This document shows positions 25,179 through 34,530 of a stretch of 35,890 nucleotides of DNA, piece by piece. The stretch comes from Phascolarctobacterium sp. (GTDB lineage Bacteria; Bacillota; Negativicutes; Acidaminococcales; Acidaminococcaceae). Position numbers and translations under genes: made by a program. The notes below the pieces were generated by a model. It saw nothing but the letters and a program-made list of their open reading frames with translations, searched no databases and was not told the DNA's origin. Position 1 is the first letter of the stretch; every line of letters starts with the position of its first letter. Location: contig NZ_JAUNOQ010000019.1 of the NCBI RefSeq assembly GCF_030531065.1, forward strand, positions 1-35,890, read 5' to 3'.

Positions 25179-26561
25179 TTATTGGCGCAGGATATTAGTC
25201 ATTTCCTGCAGCTCGTTTTGCAGCGCTAAATTGGTATTTTTATTCTTGCTGATTTTTTCGTAAGCGTGAATGACGGTGGTATGGTCGCGTCCGCCGAAAA
25301 GCTCGCCGATGCGGGGATAGGAAAGGTCTGCCAGCTCGCGGCACAGGTACATGGCTATCTGCCGGGGATAGGCGATGTTCTGCGTGCGCTTTTTGTTGAA
25401 CAGCTCTTCTTCTTTGATATTGTAATGTTCGGCTACGACCTTGATGATGCCTTCAAAGGTAATGGTGCGTGTTTTAACGGTATTGCCCATGTCCGTGAGT
25501 ACCTTTTGAGCGGTTTCAACGGTGATGGGCATATGCATAAGCGAGGTGTAGGCGACAATTTTTGTGTAGGCGCCTTCGATTTCTCTGATATTGGTGGCGA
25601 TATTGGTAGCCAGCAGGGTAATGACGTCGTTGGGCATTTGAATATGGTCGGAGGCCGCCTTGGTGCGCAGAATCGCCATGCGGGTTTCTAAATCCGGCGG
25701 CTGGATATCGGCGGTCAGGCCCTGGTCGAAGCGGGAGCGCAGCCTGTCCTCCAGAGTTTCAATTTCGCGGGGAGGGCGGTCGCTGGAAATGATGATTTGT
25801 TTGTTGGCGTCCTTGAGCGCGTTGAAGGTATGGAAAAATTCTACCTGCGTCTGCTCTTTGCCCTTCAGAAATTGAATATCGTCGATGATTAAGCAATCGA
25901 TATTGCGGTATTTTTGCCGGAACGCTTCCGTGTTTTTATTTTGGATGGAGTTGATGATTTCGTTAGTGAATTTTTCGCTGGAGGTGTACAGCACCTTCAT
26001 GCTGGGATTATTTTGCTTGATGCGGTTGCCGATAGCGTGCATCAGATGGGTTTTGCCTAAGCCTACGCCGCCGTACAGGAACAGGGGATTGTAGGCGTGG
26101 GCCGGGTTGTTGGCTACCGCCTGGGCGGCGGCGTGAGCGAAACGGTTGGAATTGCCGATGACGAAGGTTTCAAAAACGAATTTGGGATTTAAATTGCTTT
26201 CCACCGTTTCCTGAGCGCTAGTCTTTTCGTTGAACAGCTGCTGCTGCTGGCTTTTGGGCTGCCTGGCTTCCGGCGTTTGTTCCTGGGGTGCCGCTTCGGG
26301 TACGCCGTTATCCATGGTTTCGATGAGCAGCTTGACGTTCTTTCCCATAATGCCGGCCAGAATGCCTTCGATGACGGGGGCGTAATTTTCCTCCAGCATA
26401 TTTTTAAAAAAGGTATTTTTGACGGCGACCTTATAATAAGCGTCGGTTACTTCCAGCGGCATAATGGGCTTAATCCAAACGTCGAATATCTTTTCGTTGA
26501 CCGATTCCTTGAATTTTTCCTTGCATTTCACCCAGATTTCTGCTAAATCATAGGAACTCAT
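25179..26561 (-). CDS. dnaA: Chromosomal replication initiator DnaA
   Basis: A 460-residue AAA+ initiator. It has domain I (1-80), a Gln-rich linker (about 90-120), a Walker A motif GGVGLGKTH at 164-172, Walker B CLIIDDIQFL (about 229-238), and the domain IV DNA-binding helix with GGRDHTTVIHAYEKI near the C-terminus. ATP-DnaA binds the boxes in the adjoining spacers to open oriC. The start at 26561 (MSSYDLAEIW) has AAAGG 9 nt upstream. An ATG three codons earlier (26570) is directly abutted by that same purine run and is less likely. Confidence 0.97.
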   Translation of the reverse strand: MSSYDLAEIWVKCKEKFKESVNEKIFDVWIKPIMPLEVTDAYYKVAVKNTFFKNMLEENYAPVIEGILAGIMGKNVKLLIETMDNGVPEAAPQEQTPEARQPKSQQQQLFNEKTSAQETVESNLNPKFVFETFVIGNSNRFAHAAAQAVANNPAHAYNPLFLYGGVGLGKTHLMHAIGNRIKQNNPSMKVLYTSSEKFTNEIINSIQNKNTEAFRQKYRNIDCLIIDDIQFLKGKEQTQVEFFHTFNALKDANKQIIISSDRPPREIETLEDRLRSRFDQGLTADIQPPDLETRMAILRTKAASDHIQMPNDVITLLATNIATNIREIEGAYTKIVAYTSLMHMPITVETAQKVLTDMGNTVKTRTITFEGIIKVVAEHYNIKEEELFNKKRTQNIAYPRQIAMYLCRELADLSYPRIGELFGGRDHTTVIHAYEKISKNKNTNLALQNELQEMTNILRQ

Positions 26562-26676
26562 AGGGAACATCCTTTCCTTGTTTATTTAGAAAAAATAAAA
26601 ACGACAGCCTGCATGGCTCTGCCGTGAGCTGAGCAAGTGCCGAGAATTGCATTTTAGCTTCTAATTATCCATATAT

Positions 26677-26705
26677 ATTTTAGCAGACTGTGGATAACTT
26701 CGCAA
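26677..26705 (-). promoter_or_regulatory. Candidate dnaA promoter overlapping a DnaA box
   Basis: On the minus strand TTGCGA (26700-26705) and TAAAAT (26677-26682) are separated by exactly 17 bp, and the perfect DnaA box TTATCCACA (26689-26697) lies wholly within that spacer. Binding by DnaA would block polymerase, so autorepression is the simple inference. Confidence 0.55.
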
Positions 26706-26754
26706 ATTTCTTAATAAAATTTCTTGGAAGCGCCGTAAAATGAGCGTTTTCTAC

Positions 26755-26783
26755 TTGACGAAATTTTTATTTTCTCATATAAT
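26755..26783 (+). promoter_or_regulatory. rpmH promoter
   Basis: TTGACG (26755-26760) and a perfect TATAAT (26778-26783) with a 17-bp spacer, about 130 bp before the rpmH start. This is the best sigma-A promoter match I saw in the window. Confidence 0.75.
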
Positions 26784-26920
26784 ATTTCAGTAATACCGTT
26801 CATTGCTCTAGGTGCGCGCTTTTTCAGGCGACGCTTGGCTGCGTTGCGGCGCTAAAACAGCTATCAATTCAGGTGCATAGAATTTGATAAAATTTTGCGG
26901 TGGTAAGGAGGGAATACTGA

Positions 26921-27055
26921 ATGAAACGTACTTTTCAACCTAATAATCTCAGAAGAAAAAGAACTCATGGTTTCAGAGAAAGAATGAAAACTTTGGGCGG
27001 TCGTCAAGTTCTCAAAAGAAGACGTGCTAGAGGCAGAAAGAAATTGTCTGCATAA
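26921..27055 (+). CDS. rpmH: 50S ribosomal protein L34
   Basis: A 44-residue, strongly basic protein that reads [18 protein letters not shown] at its start and ends GRKKLSA, the full-length L34 signature. L34 is a late-assembling component of the large ribosomal subunit. AAGGAGGG lies 8 nt before the ATG at 26921. It stands at the head of the rightward replication-arm cluster, followed by a terminator before rnpA. Confidence 0.98.
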   Translation: MKRTFQPNNLRRKRTHGFRERMKTLGGRQVLKRRRARGRKKLSA

Positions 27056-27060
27056 CATTA

Positions 27061-27093
27061 TAAAATAGGCCGCGCAAGTGGCCTATTTTTTCC
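27061..27093 (+). terminator. Terminator between rpmH and rnpA
   Basis: AAATAGGCC pairs with GGCCTATTT around GCGCAAGT, followed by TTTT, 8 bp after the rpmH stop. It is likely partial, letting abundant rpmH message exceed rnpA. Confidence 0.8.
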
Positions 27094-27114
27094 ATGCGGG
27101 CAGGTGCGCATTTA

Positions 27115-27474
27115 ATGCAGAAGAAAAAGTATACGTTAAAAAAAATCAACAGACTGAAATCCAGGAAAAGTTTTCAATGCGTCTATGGCAAGGGACGTAC
27201 CGTAGTGGACGGTATGTCGGTCTTTTATATTCTTGCGGATCAGGGCGACGATGTGAAAATCGGTCTGGCCGTAGGCAAAAAATTAGGCTGCGCCGTGGTG
27301 CGCAACAGAGTCAAGCGAAGGATGCGGGAGGCTTTCCGCATGCATCGTGCAGAGCTTAAAAAAGGGTATCATATAGTTTGGGTGGCCCGTCGCAAGCTGA
27401 CGAAGGCCGATTATAGGACTTTTGAACGTGTTTTTTTAAGACTGGCAAAAAGAGCAGCGCTGCTGCAGGAATAA
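27115..27474 (+). CDS. rnpA: Ribonuclease P protein component
   Basis: A 119-residue basic protein that assists the RNase P RNA in cutting 5' leaders from tRNA precursors. The RNR signature is clear: VRNRVKRRMREAFR (about 71-84), with the N-terminal LKSRKSFQCVYGKG. The start at 27115 (MQKKKYT) has AGGTG 9 nt upstream; an ATG seven codons earlier lies in the terminator tail with no ribosome site. Confidence 0.95.
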   Translation: MQKKKYTLKKINRLKSRKSFQCVYGKGRTVVDGMSVFYILADQGDDVKIGLAVGKKLGCAVVRNRVKRRMREAFRMHRAELKKGYHIVWVARRKLTKADYRTFERVFLRLAKRAALLQE

Positions 27475-27486
27475 GGATAAAAGGCT

Positions 27487-27696
27487 ATGAGCAGGATATT
27501 GATTTTATGTATAAGATTTTATCAGCTCTTTATTTCGCCGCTGTTTCCGCCGACGTGCAGGTTTTATCCCACCTGCTCCGCCTACGCTATCGAGGCGATA
27601 CAAAAAAAGGGGCCCGTCAGGGGCTTATGGCTGGCGCTGAAGCGCATTGCCAAATGTCATCCCTATCATCCCGGCGGTTATGATCCTGTTAAATAA
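27487..27696 (+). CDS. yidD: Membrane protein insertion efficiency factor YidD
   Basis: A 69-residue protein with the family motifs [20 protein letters not shown] (about 11-30), SAYAIEAI and [12 protein letters not shown] at the C-terminus. It has an amphipathic N-terminus rather than a true signal peptide and assists YidC at the inner face of the membrane. It lies 12 bp after rnpA and 43 bp before yidC. Confidence 0.95.
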   Translation: MSRILILCIRFYQLFISPLFPPTCRFYPTCSAYAIEAIQKKGPVRGLWLALKRIAKCHPYHPGGYDPVK

Positions 27697-27739
27697 TATC
27701 TAAAAATGAACCAACGCTTTATTTTCGAGGAGTGATATT

Positions 27740-28369
27740 TTGGATTTTCTCAGCAATATAGTCCAGCAGGTAATTACGATACTCTATAATTTGACCAGCA
27801 GCGTGGGGATGCCCAGCTACGGTCTGGCCATTGTGCTTATGACTATTATCGTCAAGCTGATTTTGTATCCGCTTTCCAAAAAGCAGATTGAATCCACCAA
27901 GGCTATGATGGAGCTGCAGCCGAAGATGAAGGCGATTCAGGAAAAATACAAGGACGACAAGCAGCGCCTGAATATGGAATTGGCTAATCTTTATAAAAGC
28001 GAGGGCGTAAACCCTTTGGCAGGCTGCCTGCCTCTTTTGATTCAAATGCCGATTATGATCGGTATCTTTTACGGCATCCGCGATTTCCAGTATGCGGGCT
28101 CCGCGGCTTTTTTGTGGATGGAAAGCATTTCCAACCCCGACCCGACTTATATTTTACCGGTGCTGTCCGCGCTGACGACCTTCATTTCGTCCAAGCAGAC
28201 CATGCCCGATACCGGCAATCCGCAAAATAAGATCATGCTCTACTTTATGCCTTTGTTTATTGGTTACATCAGCTTATCCTTCCCGGCAGGCCTGGTGCTG
28301 TATTGGGTAGTAATGAATATTATGCAGATTGCTCAACAGACTATGATGAACAAGGCTGCCGGCAAGTAA
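27740..28369 (+). CDS. yidC: YidC/Oxa1-type membrane protein insertase
   Basis: A 209-residue short-form insertase with about five hydrophobic segments: SYGLAIVLMTIIVKLILYPL, then the cytoplasmic helical hairpin (ELQPKMKAIQEKYKDDKQRL), GCLPLLIQMPIMIGIFYGI, and the C-terminal pair around MPLFIGYISLSFPAGLVLYW. The conserved Arg/Lys in the groove (KLILYP) is present. The start is TTG at 27740 with GAGGAG about 7 nt upstream. It lacks the large periplasmic domain of proteobacterial YidC and any visible lipobox. Confidence 0.95.
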   Translation: MDFLSNIVQQVITILYNLTSSVGMPSYGLAIVLMTIIVKLILYPLSKKQIESTKAMMELQPKMKAIQEKYKDDKQRLNMELANLYKSEGVNPLAGCLPLLIQMPIMIGIFYGIRDFQYAGSAAFLWMESISNPDPTYILPVLSALTTFISSKQTMPDTGNPQNKIMLYFMPLFIGYISLSFPAGLVLYWVVMNIMQIAQQTMMNKAAGK

Positions 28370-28394
28370 TCAGATCAAAAGGAGTGAAAGAGAG

Positions 28395-29291
28395 ATGGCT
28401 TTTGTTGAAAAAACTGGCAAGAGCGTAGAGGACGCTGTTGCCGAGGCTTTAAAGGAATTAAACATCACCGCCGAACAGGCTGAGGTGGAAGTTATTGAAG
28501 AAGGCAAAAAGGGCTTTTTCGGTTTTGGCCGCAAGGACGCCAAGGTGCGCGTAAGCGTGAAGGAGCAGGCGGCTCCCGCGCCGCAGGCTCCGGAAAAAAC
28601 CGTGGGCGAAGCTACGGCCGAGGCTGTCAAGGCAGTGAAGGAAGCCGCCGCTATCGCGGTGAATACGGTATCGAAAAAGGCCGACAGCGTTAAAACGGAA
28701 GCGGTTAGCGCCGCCGACGAATTTACGAAAAAGGCAGCAGCAGCTAAGGAGCAGGCTGTGGATTCGGCTATTTCCGCTTTGGAATCCTTAAAAAGCGAGC
28801 GTCCGGTCCGCGAACCCCGTAGATATGCGGTGAACGACGAGGCTGTCAACGCCGCGAAGGAATTTTTGCAGAAGGTCTTCAACGCGATGAAGATCGATGT
28901 GGTCATGGAGAAATTCATCAATAAGAACGACGGCAGCGTTACCTTTAAGCTGCACGGCGACGATATGGGCATTTTGATCGGTAAGCATGGCCAGACTTTG
29001 GACAGCTTGCAGTATCTGACCAATCTGGTGGCTAATAAAAACAGCAGCGAGCGCGTGCGCGTAATTATCGACGTGGAGGATTACCGCGACCGCCGCGTAG
29101 AAACCTTAAGCCGTTTGGCTATGCGTCTGGCCGATAAGGTTAAACGCACCGGCGAGCGCGTGGCGCTGGAGCCGATGAATCCCCACGAGCGTAAGATCAT
29201 CCACATGGCCCTGCAGGGCGATCGCCGGGTTACGACCCTTAGCGAGGGCGACGATCCTTACCGTCATGTAGTAATCGAATTGAAAAAATAA
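28395..29291 (+). CDS. jag: KhpB/Jag-type RNA-binding protein
   Basis: A 298-residue protein with three parts. The Jag-N domain (1-52) contains GKKGFFGFGRKDAKV. A long Ala/Lys/Glu-rich linker (about 57-145) is probably helical or disordered. The RNA-binding half has a KH domain with the loop GILIGKHGQ (192-200) and an R3H domain with HERKIIH (264-270). KhpB pairs with KhpA and affects cell-wall synthesis and sRNA biology in other Firmicutes. It follows yidC by 25 bp, the usual order. Confidence 0.93.
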   Translation: MAFVEKTGKSVEDAVAEALKELNITAEQAEVEVIEEGKKGFFGFGRKDAKVRVSVKEQAAPAPQAPEKTVGEATAEAVKAVKEAAAIAVNTVSKKADSVKTEAVSAADEFTKKAAAAKEQAVDSAISALESLKSERPVREPRRYAVNDEAVNAAKEFLQKVFNAMKIDVVMEKFINKNDGSVTFKLHGDDMGILIGKHGQTLDSLQYLTNLVANKNSSERVRVIIDVEDYRDRRVETLSRLAMRLADKVKRTGERVALEPMNPHERKIIHMALQGDRRVTTLSEGDDPYRHVVIELKK

Positions 29292-29297
29292 AGATTT

Positions 29298-29335
29298 TAT
29301 AACCCAGTAAGCTTTTACTGGGTTATATTTTATCC
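29298..29335 (+). terminator. Terminator after jag
   Basis: TAACCCAGTAA pairs with TTACTGGGTTA around GCTT, followed by TATTTTAT, just after the jag stop. Confidence 0.85.
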
Positions 29336-29367
29336 TGCGGCATTTAAAGCGAAGGGAGGGCGAGCGA

Positions 29368-30747
29368 ATGGCGGAGGAAACTATCAGCGCGGTCATTACG
29401 GCTTTAGGCGAGGGCGCCGTGGGCATTGTGCGCGTCAGCGGCGAGCGGGCGCTGGCGGTGGGCGAGCGCTTATTCAAGGCTGCGAGCGGCAGGCCCTTGG
29501 CCGATTATCCCGTCAATACTTTGGTTTACGGTCACGTTTACGACCGCGACGGCAGTCTGGTGGACGAGGTTTTAACCGTATATATGCGCGGGCCCCGTTC
29601 CTACACGGCGGAGGACGTGGTGGAAATTCAGTGCCACGGCGGTCTGCAATCCTTGAAAAAAATTTTGGCGCTGACTTACGCCGCCGGTGCGCGGCCTGCG
29701 GAGCCCGGCGAATTTACCAGGCGCGCTTTTTTAAACGGACGCATAGATTTGACGCAGGCAGAGGCGGTCATGGATATTATCCGTTCCCGCAGCGAGGCCG
29801 GCCTGAAGCTGGCGGCCCGGCAGCAGCAGGGCCAGCTGGCGCGTACTTTGCGGGAGCTGCGCCGGGCTTTGCTGGACGTGGTGGTAAATTTAGAGGCGGT
29901 TATCGATTATCCGGAGGAAGATATCGAGGACGTGACCTACGGCAGAGTGCGGGACAGCATCGACGCTTGCAGCGCTAAAATCGCCGCGCTTTTGGCTAAC
30001 GCTCATACGGGCAAGATTTTGCGCGAAGGTTTGCGCACGGCCATCGTCGGGCGGCCCAATGTGGGCAAGTCCAGCCTGCTGAACGCTTTATTGCAGGAGG
30101 ACAGGGCCATCGTTTCCCAGTACGCCGGAACGACCCGCGACGTTATCGAGGAGCAGCTGCTGTTGGACGGCGTGCCGCTGGTGCTGGCGGATACGGCGGG
30201 CATTCGCAGTACGGAGGATTTTGTGGAAAAAATCGGCGTAGAAAAAAGCCGCAAGCTTTTGCAGGAGGCGGAGCTGGTAATCTGCGTTATCGACGGCAGC
30301 GAGGGCTTGACCGAGGAGGACGAAAGCGTTTTGCAGGCGGCCGCAGACAAGCCCTGCGTGATTATCGTCAATAAAAGCGATTTAGCTTTGCAGGTGGATA
30401 TCGAAGCTTTGCGCCGGCGCTTCGGCGGCGACAAGGTGATGACTCTATCCGCAAAGACCTTGAGCGGCGTGGAAGCTTTCGGCGCCTGGCTGAAAAATTA
30501 CGTTTACGGCAGCGAGGGAGCCTTGGGCGACGGCGCTTATGTGCAGAACGCGCGGCAGGAAAATCTTTTGCGGCGGGCGCTGCAAGCTTTGGAGGACGCG
30601 GGCGGAGCCGTCGCAGACGCGCTGCCCTACGATTGTATCGAAATCGACGTGCGCGCGGCCATCGATTTGCTGGGCGAAATTACCGGCGACGCCGTGCAGG
30701 ACGAGATTATCAACGAAATTTTTTCCCGCTTCTGCATCGGCAAGTAA
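29368..30747 (+). CDS. mnmE: tRNA uridine-5-carboxymethylaminomethyl GTPase MnmE
   Basis: A 459-residue GTPase that with MnmG modifies U34 of certain tRNAs. The N-terminal folate-binding domain starts ISAVITALGEGAVGIVRVSG; the G domain shows GRPNVGKSSLLNALL (about 226-240), the AGTTRD switch, DTAG and NKSD; the C-terminus is FCIGK, the catalytic Cys motif. Length is standard. GGGAGG lies 7 nt before ATG. Confidence 0.98.
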   Translation: MAEETISAVITALGEGAVGIVRVSGERALAVGERLFKAASGRPLADYPVNTLVYGHVYDRDGSLVDEVLTVYMRGPRSYTAEDVVEIQCHGGLQSLKKILALTYAAGARPAEPGEFTRRAFLNGRIDLTQAEAVMDIIRSRSEAGLKLAARQQQGQLARTLRELRRALLDVVVNLEAVIDYPEEDIEDVTYGRVRDSIDACSAKIAALLANAHTGKILREGLRTAIVGRPNVGKSSLLNALLQEDRAIVSQYAGTTRDVIEEQLLLDGVPLVLADTAGIRSTEDFVEKIGVEKSRKLLQEAELVICVIDGSEGLTEEDESVLQAAADKPCVIIVNKSDLALQVDIEALRRRFGGDKVMTLSAKTLSGVEAFGAWLKNYVYGSEGALGDGAYVQNARQENLLRRALQALEDAGGAVADALPYDCIEIDVRAAIDLLGEITGDAVQDEIINEIFSRFCIGK

Positions 30748-30767
30748 AACGAGATATAAGAAATATT

Positions 30768-30879
30768 CTCCCTCCGCTTCGCTAACGCTCAGCACCTCCC
30801 TCTAGGAGGGAGGAAAATTATAAAGCTAAAAATTTTGCCCCCTCTAAGAGGGGGCTGCCGTCGAAGGCGGCTGGGGGAG
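30768..30879. repeat. Inverted pair of REP-like palindromic units
   Basis: The left unit (30768-30815) carries CCTCCCTCTAGGAGGGAGG; the right unit (30833-30879), inverted, reads CCCCCAGCCGCC… then CCCCCTCTTAGAGGGGGC. Each begins with a CTCCC-type box, has a variable middle and ends in a CTCTNNGAG palindrome, so they are two diverged copies in opposite orientation. The rest of 30748-31010 has no gene. Confidence 0.8.
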
Positions 30880-31010
30880 ATTAGATTAAATTATACCTGT
30901 TACCCGGCGATTGGCGAGCTGAAGGCGAAGACTGAGCCGTGGTAAACATGGTGAAATAATTGCTTCTTAAAAAATTTTTTCTAAGATATTTTTGAAAGAG
31001 ATTATTGAAA

Positions 31011-32894
31011 ATGAGTTATGTTACAGATAAATTTGACGTAATCGTAGTCGGAGCGGGGCACGCCGGCGTGGAGGCTGCTCTGGCGGCGGCGCGCCTGGGC
31101 GGCAAAACGCTGCTGGCTACCCTGTCCCTGGACAACGTGGCTTTAATGCCCTGCAATCCGTCCATCGGCGGCCCGGCTAAAGGCCATTTGGTGCGGGAGC
31201 TGGACGCTTTAGGCGGGCAAATGGGTATCAGCGCCGACTTGGCCTGCATCCAGATGCGCCTATTGAACACGGGCAAGGGCTACGCCGTGCATGCGCTGCG
31301 CGGGCAGGAAGATAAGCCCTACTACCACACGCTGATGAAAAAAATCGTCGAGGGGCAGGAGGGCTTGGAGCTGAAGCAGCTGATGATCGATAAGCTGCTG
31401 GTGGCAAACGGTCAGGTCGTAGGCGTGGAGGCCGAAACAGGCGAAGTTTTTGAAGCTCCCTGCGTTATTCTGGCTACCGGAACATATTTGCGCGGTCGTA
31501 TTGTTTACGGTCAGGTTAATTACGAGTGCGGGCCCAACGGGCTGCGCAGCGCGCAGAAGCTGTCCGCGTCCCTCGCAGAGCACGGCGTGGAGCTGATGCG
31601 CTTTAAAACCGGTACGCCTGCGCGTATCGACGCCCGCAGCCTCGATTACAGCAAGATGGAGCCCCAGTACGGCGACGAAGAGGTACGCAATTTTTCCTTT
31701 ATCAGCGATATTCGGACCAGGGAGCAGGTACCCTGCTATCTGACCTATACTAATGAAAAGACGCATAAAATCATTCGCGATAACCTGCATCTTTCCGGTA
31801 TGTTCAACGGCATGATTGAAGGCGTGGGCCCGCGCTACTGCCCGTCCATCGAATCGAAAATCGTGCGCTTTGCCAATAAGGAGCGGCATCAGCTGTTTAT
31901 CGAGCCGGAGGGACGCAGCACTTACGAAATGTATGTGCAGGGCATGAGCTCGTCCTTGCCGGCCCATGTGCAGCTGCAATTTATGCAGACCATTCCCGGC
32001 CTGGAGCATTGCAAAATGATGCGCGCCGGTTACGCCATAGATTACGATTGCCTTGACCCCTTGCAGCTCAAGCCGTCCCTGGAGCATAAGGCTATCGGCG
32101 GTTTGTTCAGCGCCGGGCAGTCCAACGGCACCAGCGGCTACGAGGAGGCCGCGGCCCAGGGCCTGATGGCCGGTATTAACGCCATGATGAAGCTCAAGGG
32201 CAAAGCGCCTTTGGTGCTGCGGCGCGACGAGGCCTATATCGGCGTGCTGATCGACGACCTGGTGACGAAGGGAACGAACGAGCCCTACCGCATGATGACT
32301 TCGCGGGCCGAATACCGCTTGCTGCTGCGGCAGGACAACGCCGACCTGCGCCTGACGGAAAAGGGCCGCGAGCTGGGACTGGTGGACGACCGTCGTTACG
32401 CGCGCTTTACGGAAAAGCGCACGGCTCTGGAGCGCAGCGTCAGCCGTCTGGGCAAACAGAATATTGCGCCCAGCGAGGAAAATAACGCCAAGCTTGTGTC
32501 CATGGGAACGGCTCCTATCCGCAGCGGCAGCAGTTTGCTGGATTTGCTGCGCCGCAAGGAAGTGACTTACGCCAAGCTGCAGGAGGCCTTCGAGCTGCCG
32601 CAGTTGGCGCCGCAGGTGGCCGAGCAGGCGGAAATTTTCGCTAAGTACGAGGGCTATATTACCAAACAGCGGCAGGAAGTGGAACGCTTTATGAAGCTGG
32701 AAAATAAACGGCTGCCGGAGGATATCGATTATCATGCCATTAAGGAGCTTTCCAGCGAGGCGGCGGAAAAACTGGACAAGGTGCGTCCTGCCAATATCGG
32801 GCAGGCCTCGCGTATCAGCGGCGTATCGCCGGCGGACGTCAGCGTGCTCATGATAGCTTTGGAACTGCGGCGCAGGAGGGAGCAGGAGCAATGA
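31011..32894 (+). CDS. mnmG: tRNA modification enzyme MnmG (GidA)
   Basis: A 627-residue FAD-dependent partner of MnmE. FAD binding is shown by [21 protein letters not shown] near residue 10, with GAGHAG at 14-19. Further family motifs are [30 protein letters not shown] and [17 protein letters not shown]. The C-terminal helical domain ends with [22 protein letters not shown] at 31011 is preferred over TTG at 31005, with the purine run GAAAGAG upstream. It overlaps rsmG by 4 bp (ATGA). Confidence 0.98.
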   Translation: MSYVTDKFDVIVVGAGHAGVEAALAAARLGGKTLLATLSLDNVALMPCNPSIGGPAKGHLVRELDALGGQMGISADLACIQMRLLNTGKGYAVHALRGQEDKPYYHTLMKKIVEGQEGLELKQLMIDKLLVANGQVVGVEAETGEVFEAPCVILATGTYLRGRIVYGQVNYECGPNGLRSAQKLSASLAEHGVELMRFKTGTPARIDARSLDYSKMEPQYGDEEVRNFSFISDIRTREQVPCYLTYTNEKTHKIIRDNLHLSGMFNGMIEGVGPRYCPSIESKIVRFANKERHQLFIEPEGRSTYEMYVQGMSSSLPAHVQLQFMQTIPGLEHCKMMRAGYAIDYDCLDPLQLKPSLEHKAIGGLFSAGQSNGTSGYEEAAAQGLMAGINAMMKLKGKAPLVLRRDEAYIGVLIDDLVTKGTNEPYRMMTSRAEYRLLLRQDNADLRLTEKGRELGLVDDRRYARFTEKRTALERSVSRLGKQNIAPSEENNAKLVSMGTAPIRSGSSLLDLLRRKEVTYAKLQEAFELPQLAPQVAEQAEIFAKYEGYITKQRQEVERFMKLENKRLPEDIDYHAIKELSSEAAEKLDKVRPANIGQASRISGVSPADVSVLMIALELRRRREQEQ

Positions 32895-33610
32895 CCTTTG
32901 AAGAAATTTTGGCGGCCCGCGGCGCCGAAGCGGGGCTGAGCTTTACGCAGCGGCAGCTGGAGCAGTTCGGCAAATATTACGAGCTGCTGGTGGAAACAAA
33001 TAAGGTAATGAACCTGACGGCTATAACGGAGCCGGAGGAAGTAGCCGTTAAGCATATGATCGACAGCTTGCTGGCCTGCGAGGCGGGTATGGAAGGCAAG
33101 CTTTTGGCCGACGTGGGCACGGGCGCGGGCTTTCCCGGAGTGCCGTTGAAAATTTACCGCCCCGGCCTCAAGGTCGTGCTGATAGATTCTTTGGGCAAGC
33201 GTTTGAAATTTTTGCAGCAGGTTATCGACGCGCTGGAGCTAAAGGATATTTGCTGCGAGCATTTGCGGGCGGAGGACGCGGGACGCAATCCAAAGCACCG
33301 TGAAAAATACGATTTCGTAACCGCCAGAGCCGTGGCCCGCTTAAGCGTGCTGTCGGAGTATTGCCTGCCGCTGGCGAAAAAGGGCGGCAGCTTTATCGCC
33401 CTCAAGGGCAGCAAATACGCCGACGAAATAGAGGAAGCAAGCGACGCCGTAAAAATTTTGGGCGGAAAAATTATCAGCGCCGAGCCTGTAAAATTACCCG
33501 GTCTTGACGACGGACGTGCTATAATAAAGATAAGCAAGATTAAAACTACTCCGGCCCAGTATCCGCGCAAGGCGGGTACGCCGGAAAAGCAGCCCTTGGG
33601 CGGCAGATAG
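32891..33610 (+). CDS. rsmG: 16S rRNA (guanine-N7) methyltransferase RsmG
   Basis: A 239-residue SAM-dependent enzyme that methylates a guanine (G527 in E. coli numbering) of 16S rRNA. The SAM-binding loop is [10 protein letters not shown] at 74-83; NLTAI and KHMIDSL precede it, and [13 protein letters not shown] is the usual catalytic-domain strand. The start overlaps the mnmG stop as ATGA. The C-terminus has about 25 extra basic residues ([17 protein letters not shown]). Confidence 0.97.
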   Translation: MTFEEILAARGAEAGLSFTQRQLEQFGKYYELLVETNKVMNLTAITEPEEVAVKHMIDSLLACEAGMEGKLLADVGTGAGFPGVPLKIYRPGLKVVLIDSLGKRLKFLQQVIDALELKDICCEHLRAEDAGRNPKHREKYDFVTARAVARLSVLSEYCLPLAKKGGSFIALKGSKYADEIEEASDAVKILGGKIISAEPVKLPGLDDGRAIIKISKIKTTPAQYPRKAGTPEKQPLGGR

Positions 33611-33620
33611 GGGGAAAAGA

Positions 33621-34499
33621 ATGTTAGTCGACGACGGATTTTCTGTATTAGATACTGATTGCGGAATTATTGGCGACCGTCAGGCCGTTAATGAGGTCAA
33701 GGTTGTGAAAGTACCTATCGAGCAGATTTTTCCCAATCCTTACCAGCCGCGAAAAACCTTTGACGAAGAGGCGCTGGCGGATTTGTCTGCGTCCATTGCG
33801 CAGTACGGGGTATTGCAGCCCCTGCTGGTGGCTCCTGCCGAAAACGGGCGTTATCTTTTGATAGCCGGCGAGCGCCGCCTGCGCGCCAGCAGAATGGCCG
33901 CGCTGACCGAGGTGCCGGTAATTATCAGCGAATATACCTCGCAGCAGATTGCAGAAATTGCGCTCATTGAAAATTTACAGCGCGAGGATTTGCATTATCT
34001 GGAGGAAGCCGAGGGCTACGAGCAGCTGATGGAGCAGTTCCACCTGACGCAGGAGGCCATGGCCGCCAGAGTTGGTAAAAAGCAATCCACCATCGCCAAC
34101 AAGCTGCGCTTGCTGCGTTTATCCCAGCAGGTGCGCAAGGTGCTGGTAGAGGCGGAGCTCAGCGAGCGTCACGCCCGCGCTTTATTAAAGCTGGAAGACG
34201 ACGCTAAGCGCTTGGAGGCGTTAAAGGTTATTATCGCCCGCCGCTATAATGTGCGCCAGACGGAAGAATATATCGACAAGCTGCTCAGCGATAAGCAGCA
34301 GGAAAAGAAAAAGCGCCTGGTCATCGTCAACGACGTGCGCATTTATCTCAACAGCATTAAGCAGGTAGTCAGCGCTATTAAGGACGTGGGTATCCCCGTA
34401 AATATGGAGCAGACCATCGACGGCGACGAGGTGGTCGTAAGCCTGCGCATTAAAAATCAAAAGAAGCCTAAGGGAGGCAACAGCAAGCCGCTGTTTTAA
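33621..34499 (+). CDS. noc: ParB-family nucleoid occlusion protein Noc
   Basis: A 292-residue ParB-fold CTPase. The N-terminal CTP-binding domain has NPYQPRKTF and GERRLRASR (83-91), then ENLQRED (117-123), a helix-turn-helix (about 143-165) and a dimerising C-terminus. In the specificity helices it reads KKQSTIANKLRLL and ERHARAL: Gln155, Lys161 and Arg183, which I recall as Noc-type rather than ParB-type residues. Position after rsmG is also as for noc. A membrane-binding amphipathic N-terminus is not obvious. Noc protects the nucleoid from division. ParB remains the alternative. Confidence 0.85.
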   Translation: MLVDDGFSVLDTDCGIIGDRQAVNEVKVVKVPIEQIFPNPYQPRKTFDEEALADLSASIAQYGVLQPLLVAPAENGRYLLIAGERRLRASRMAALTEVPVIISEYTSQQIAEIALIENLQREDLHYLEEAEGYEQLMEQFHLTQEAMAARVGKKQSTIANKLRLLRLSQQVRKVLVEAELSERHARALLKLEDDAKRLEALKVIIARRYNVRQTEEYIDKLLSDKQQEKKKRLVIVNDVRIYLNSIKQVVSAIKDVGIPVNMEQTIDGDEVVVSLRIKNQKKPKGGNSKPLF

Positions 34500-34530
34500 A
34501 TTCAAAACGCAGCGGCAGAATGCAAAACGC

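Larger units (their letters stand above)
26571..26920. other. dnaA-rpmH divergent spacer with second DnaA-box group
   Basis: No gene lies in this 350-bp stretch. It has a perfect DnaA box (TGTGGATAA, 26689-26697), a one-mismatch box (TTATCCATA, 26665-26673), and the divergent promoters for dnaA and rpmH. It may be the second half of a bipartite origin, as in Bacillus. Confidence 0.7.

Noticed and set aside
31260-32891. 543-residue open frame antisense to mnmG
   Set aside because: His/Gln/Leu-rich shadow of a high-GC coding frame; mnmG on the plus strand is unambiguous.
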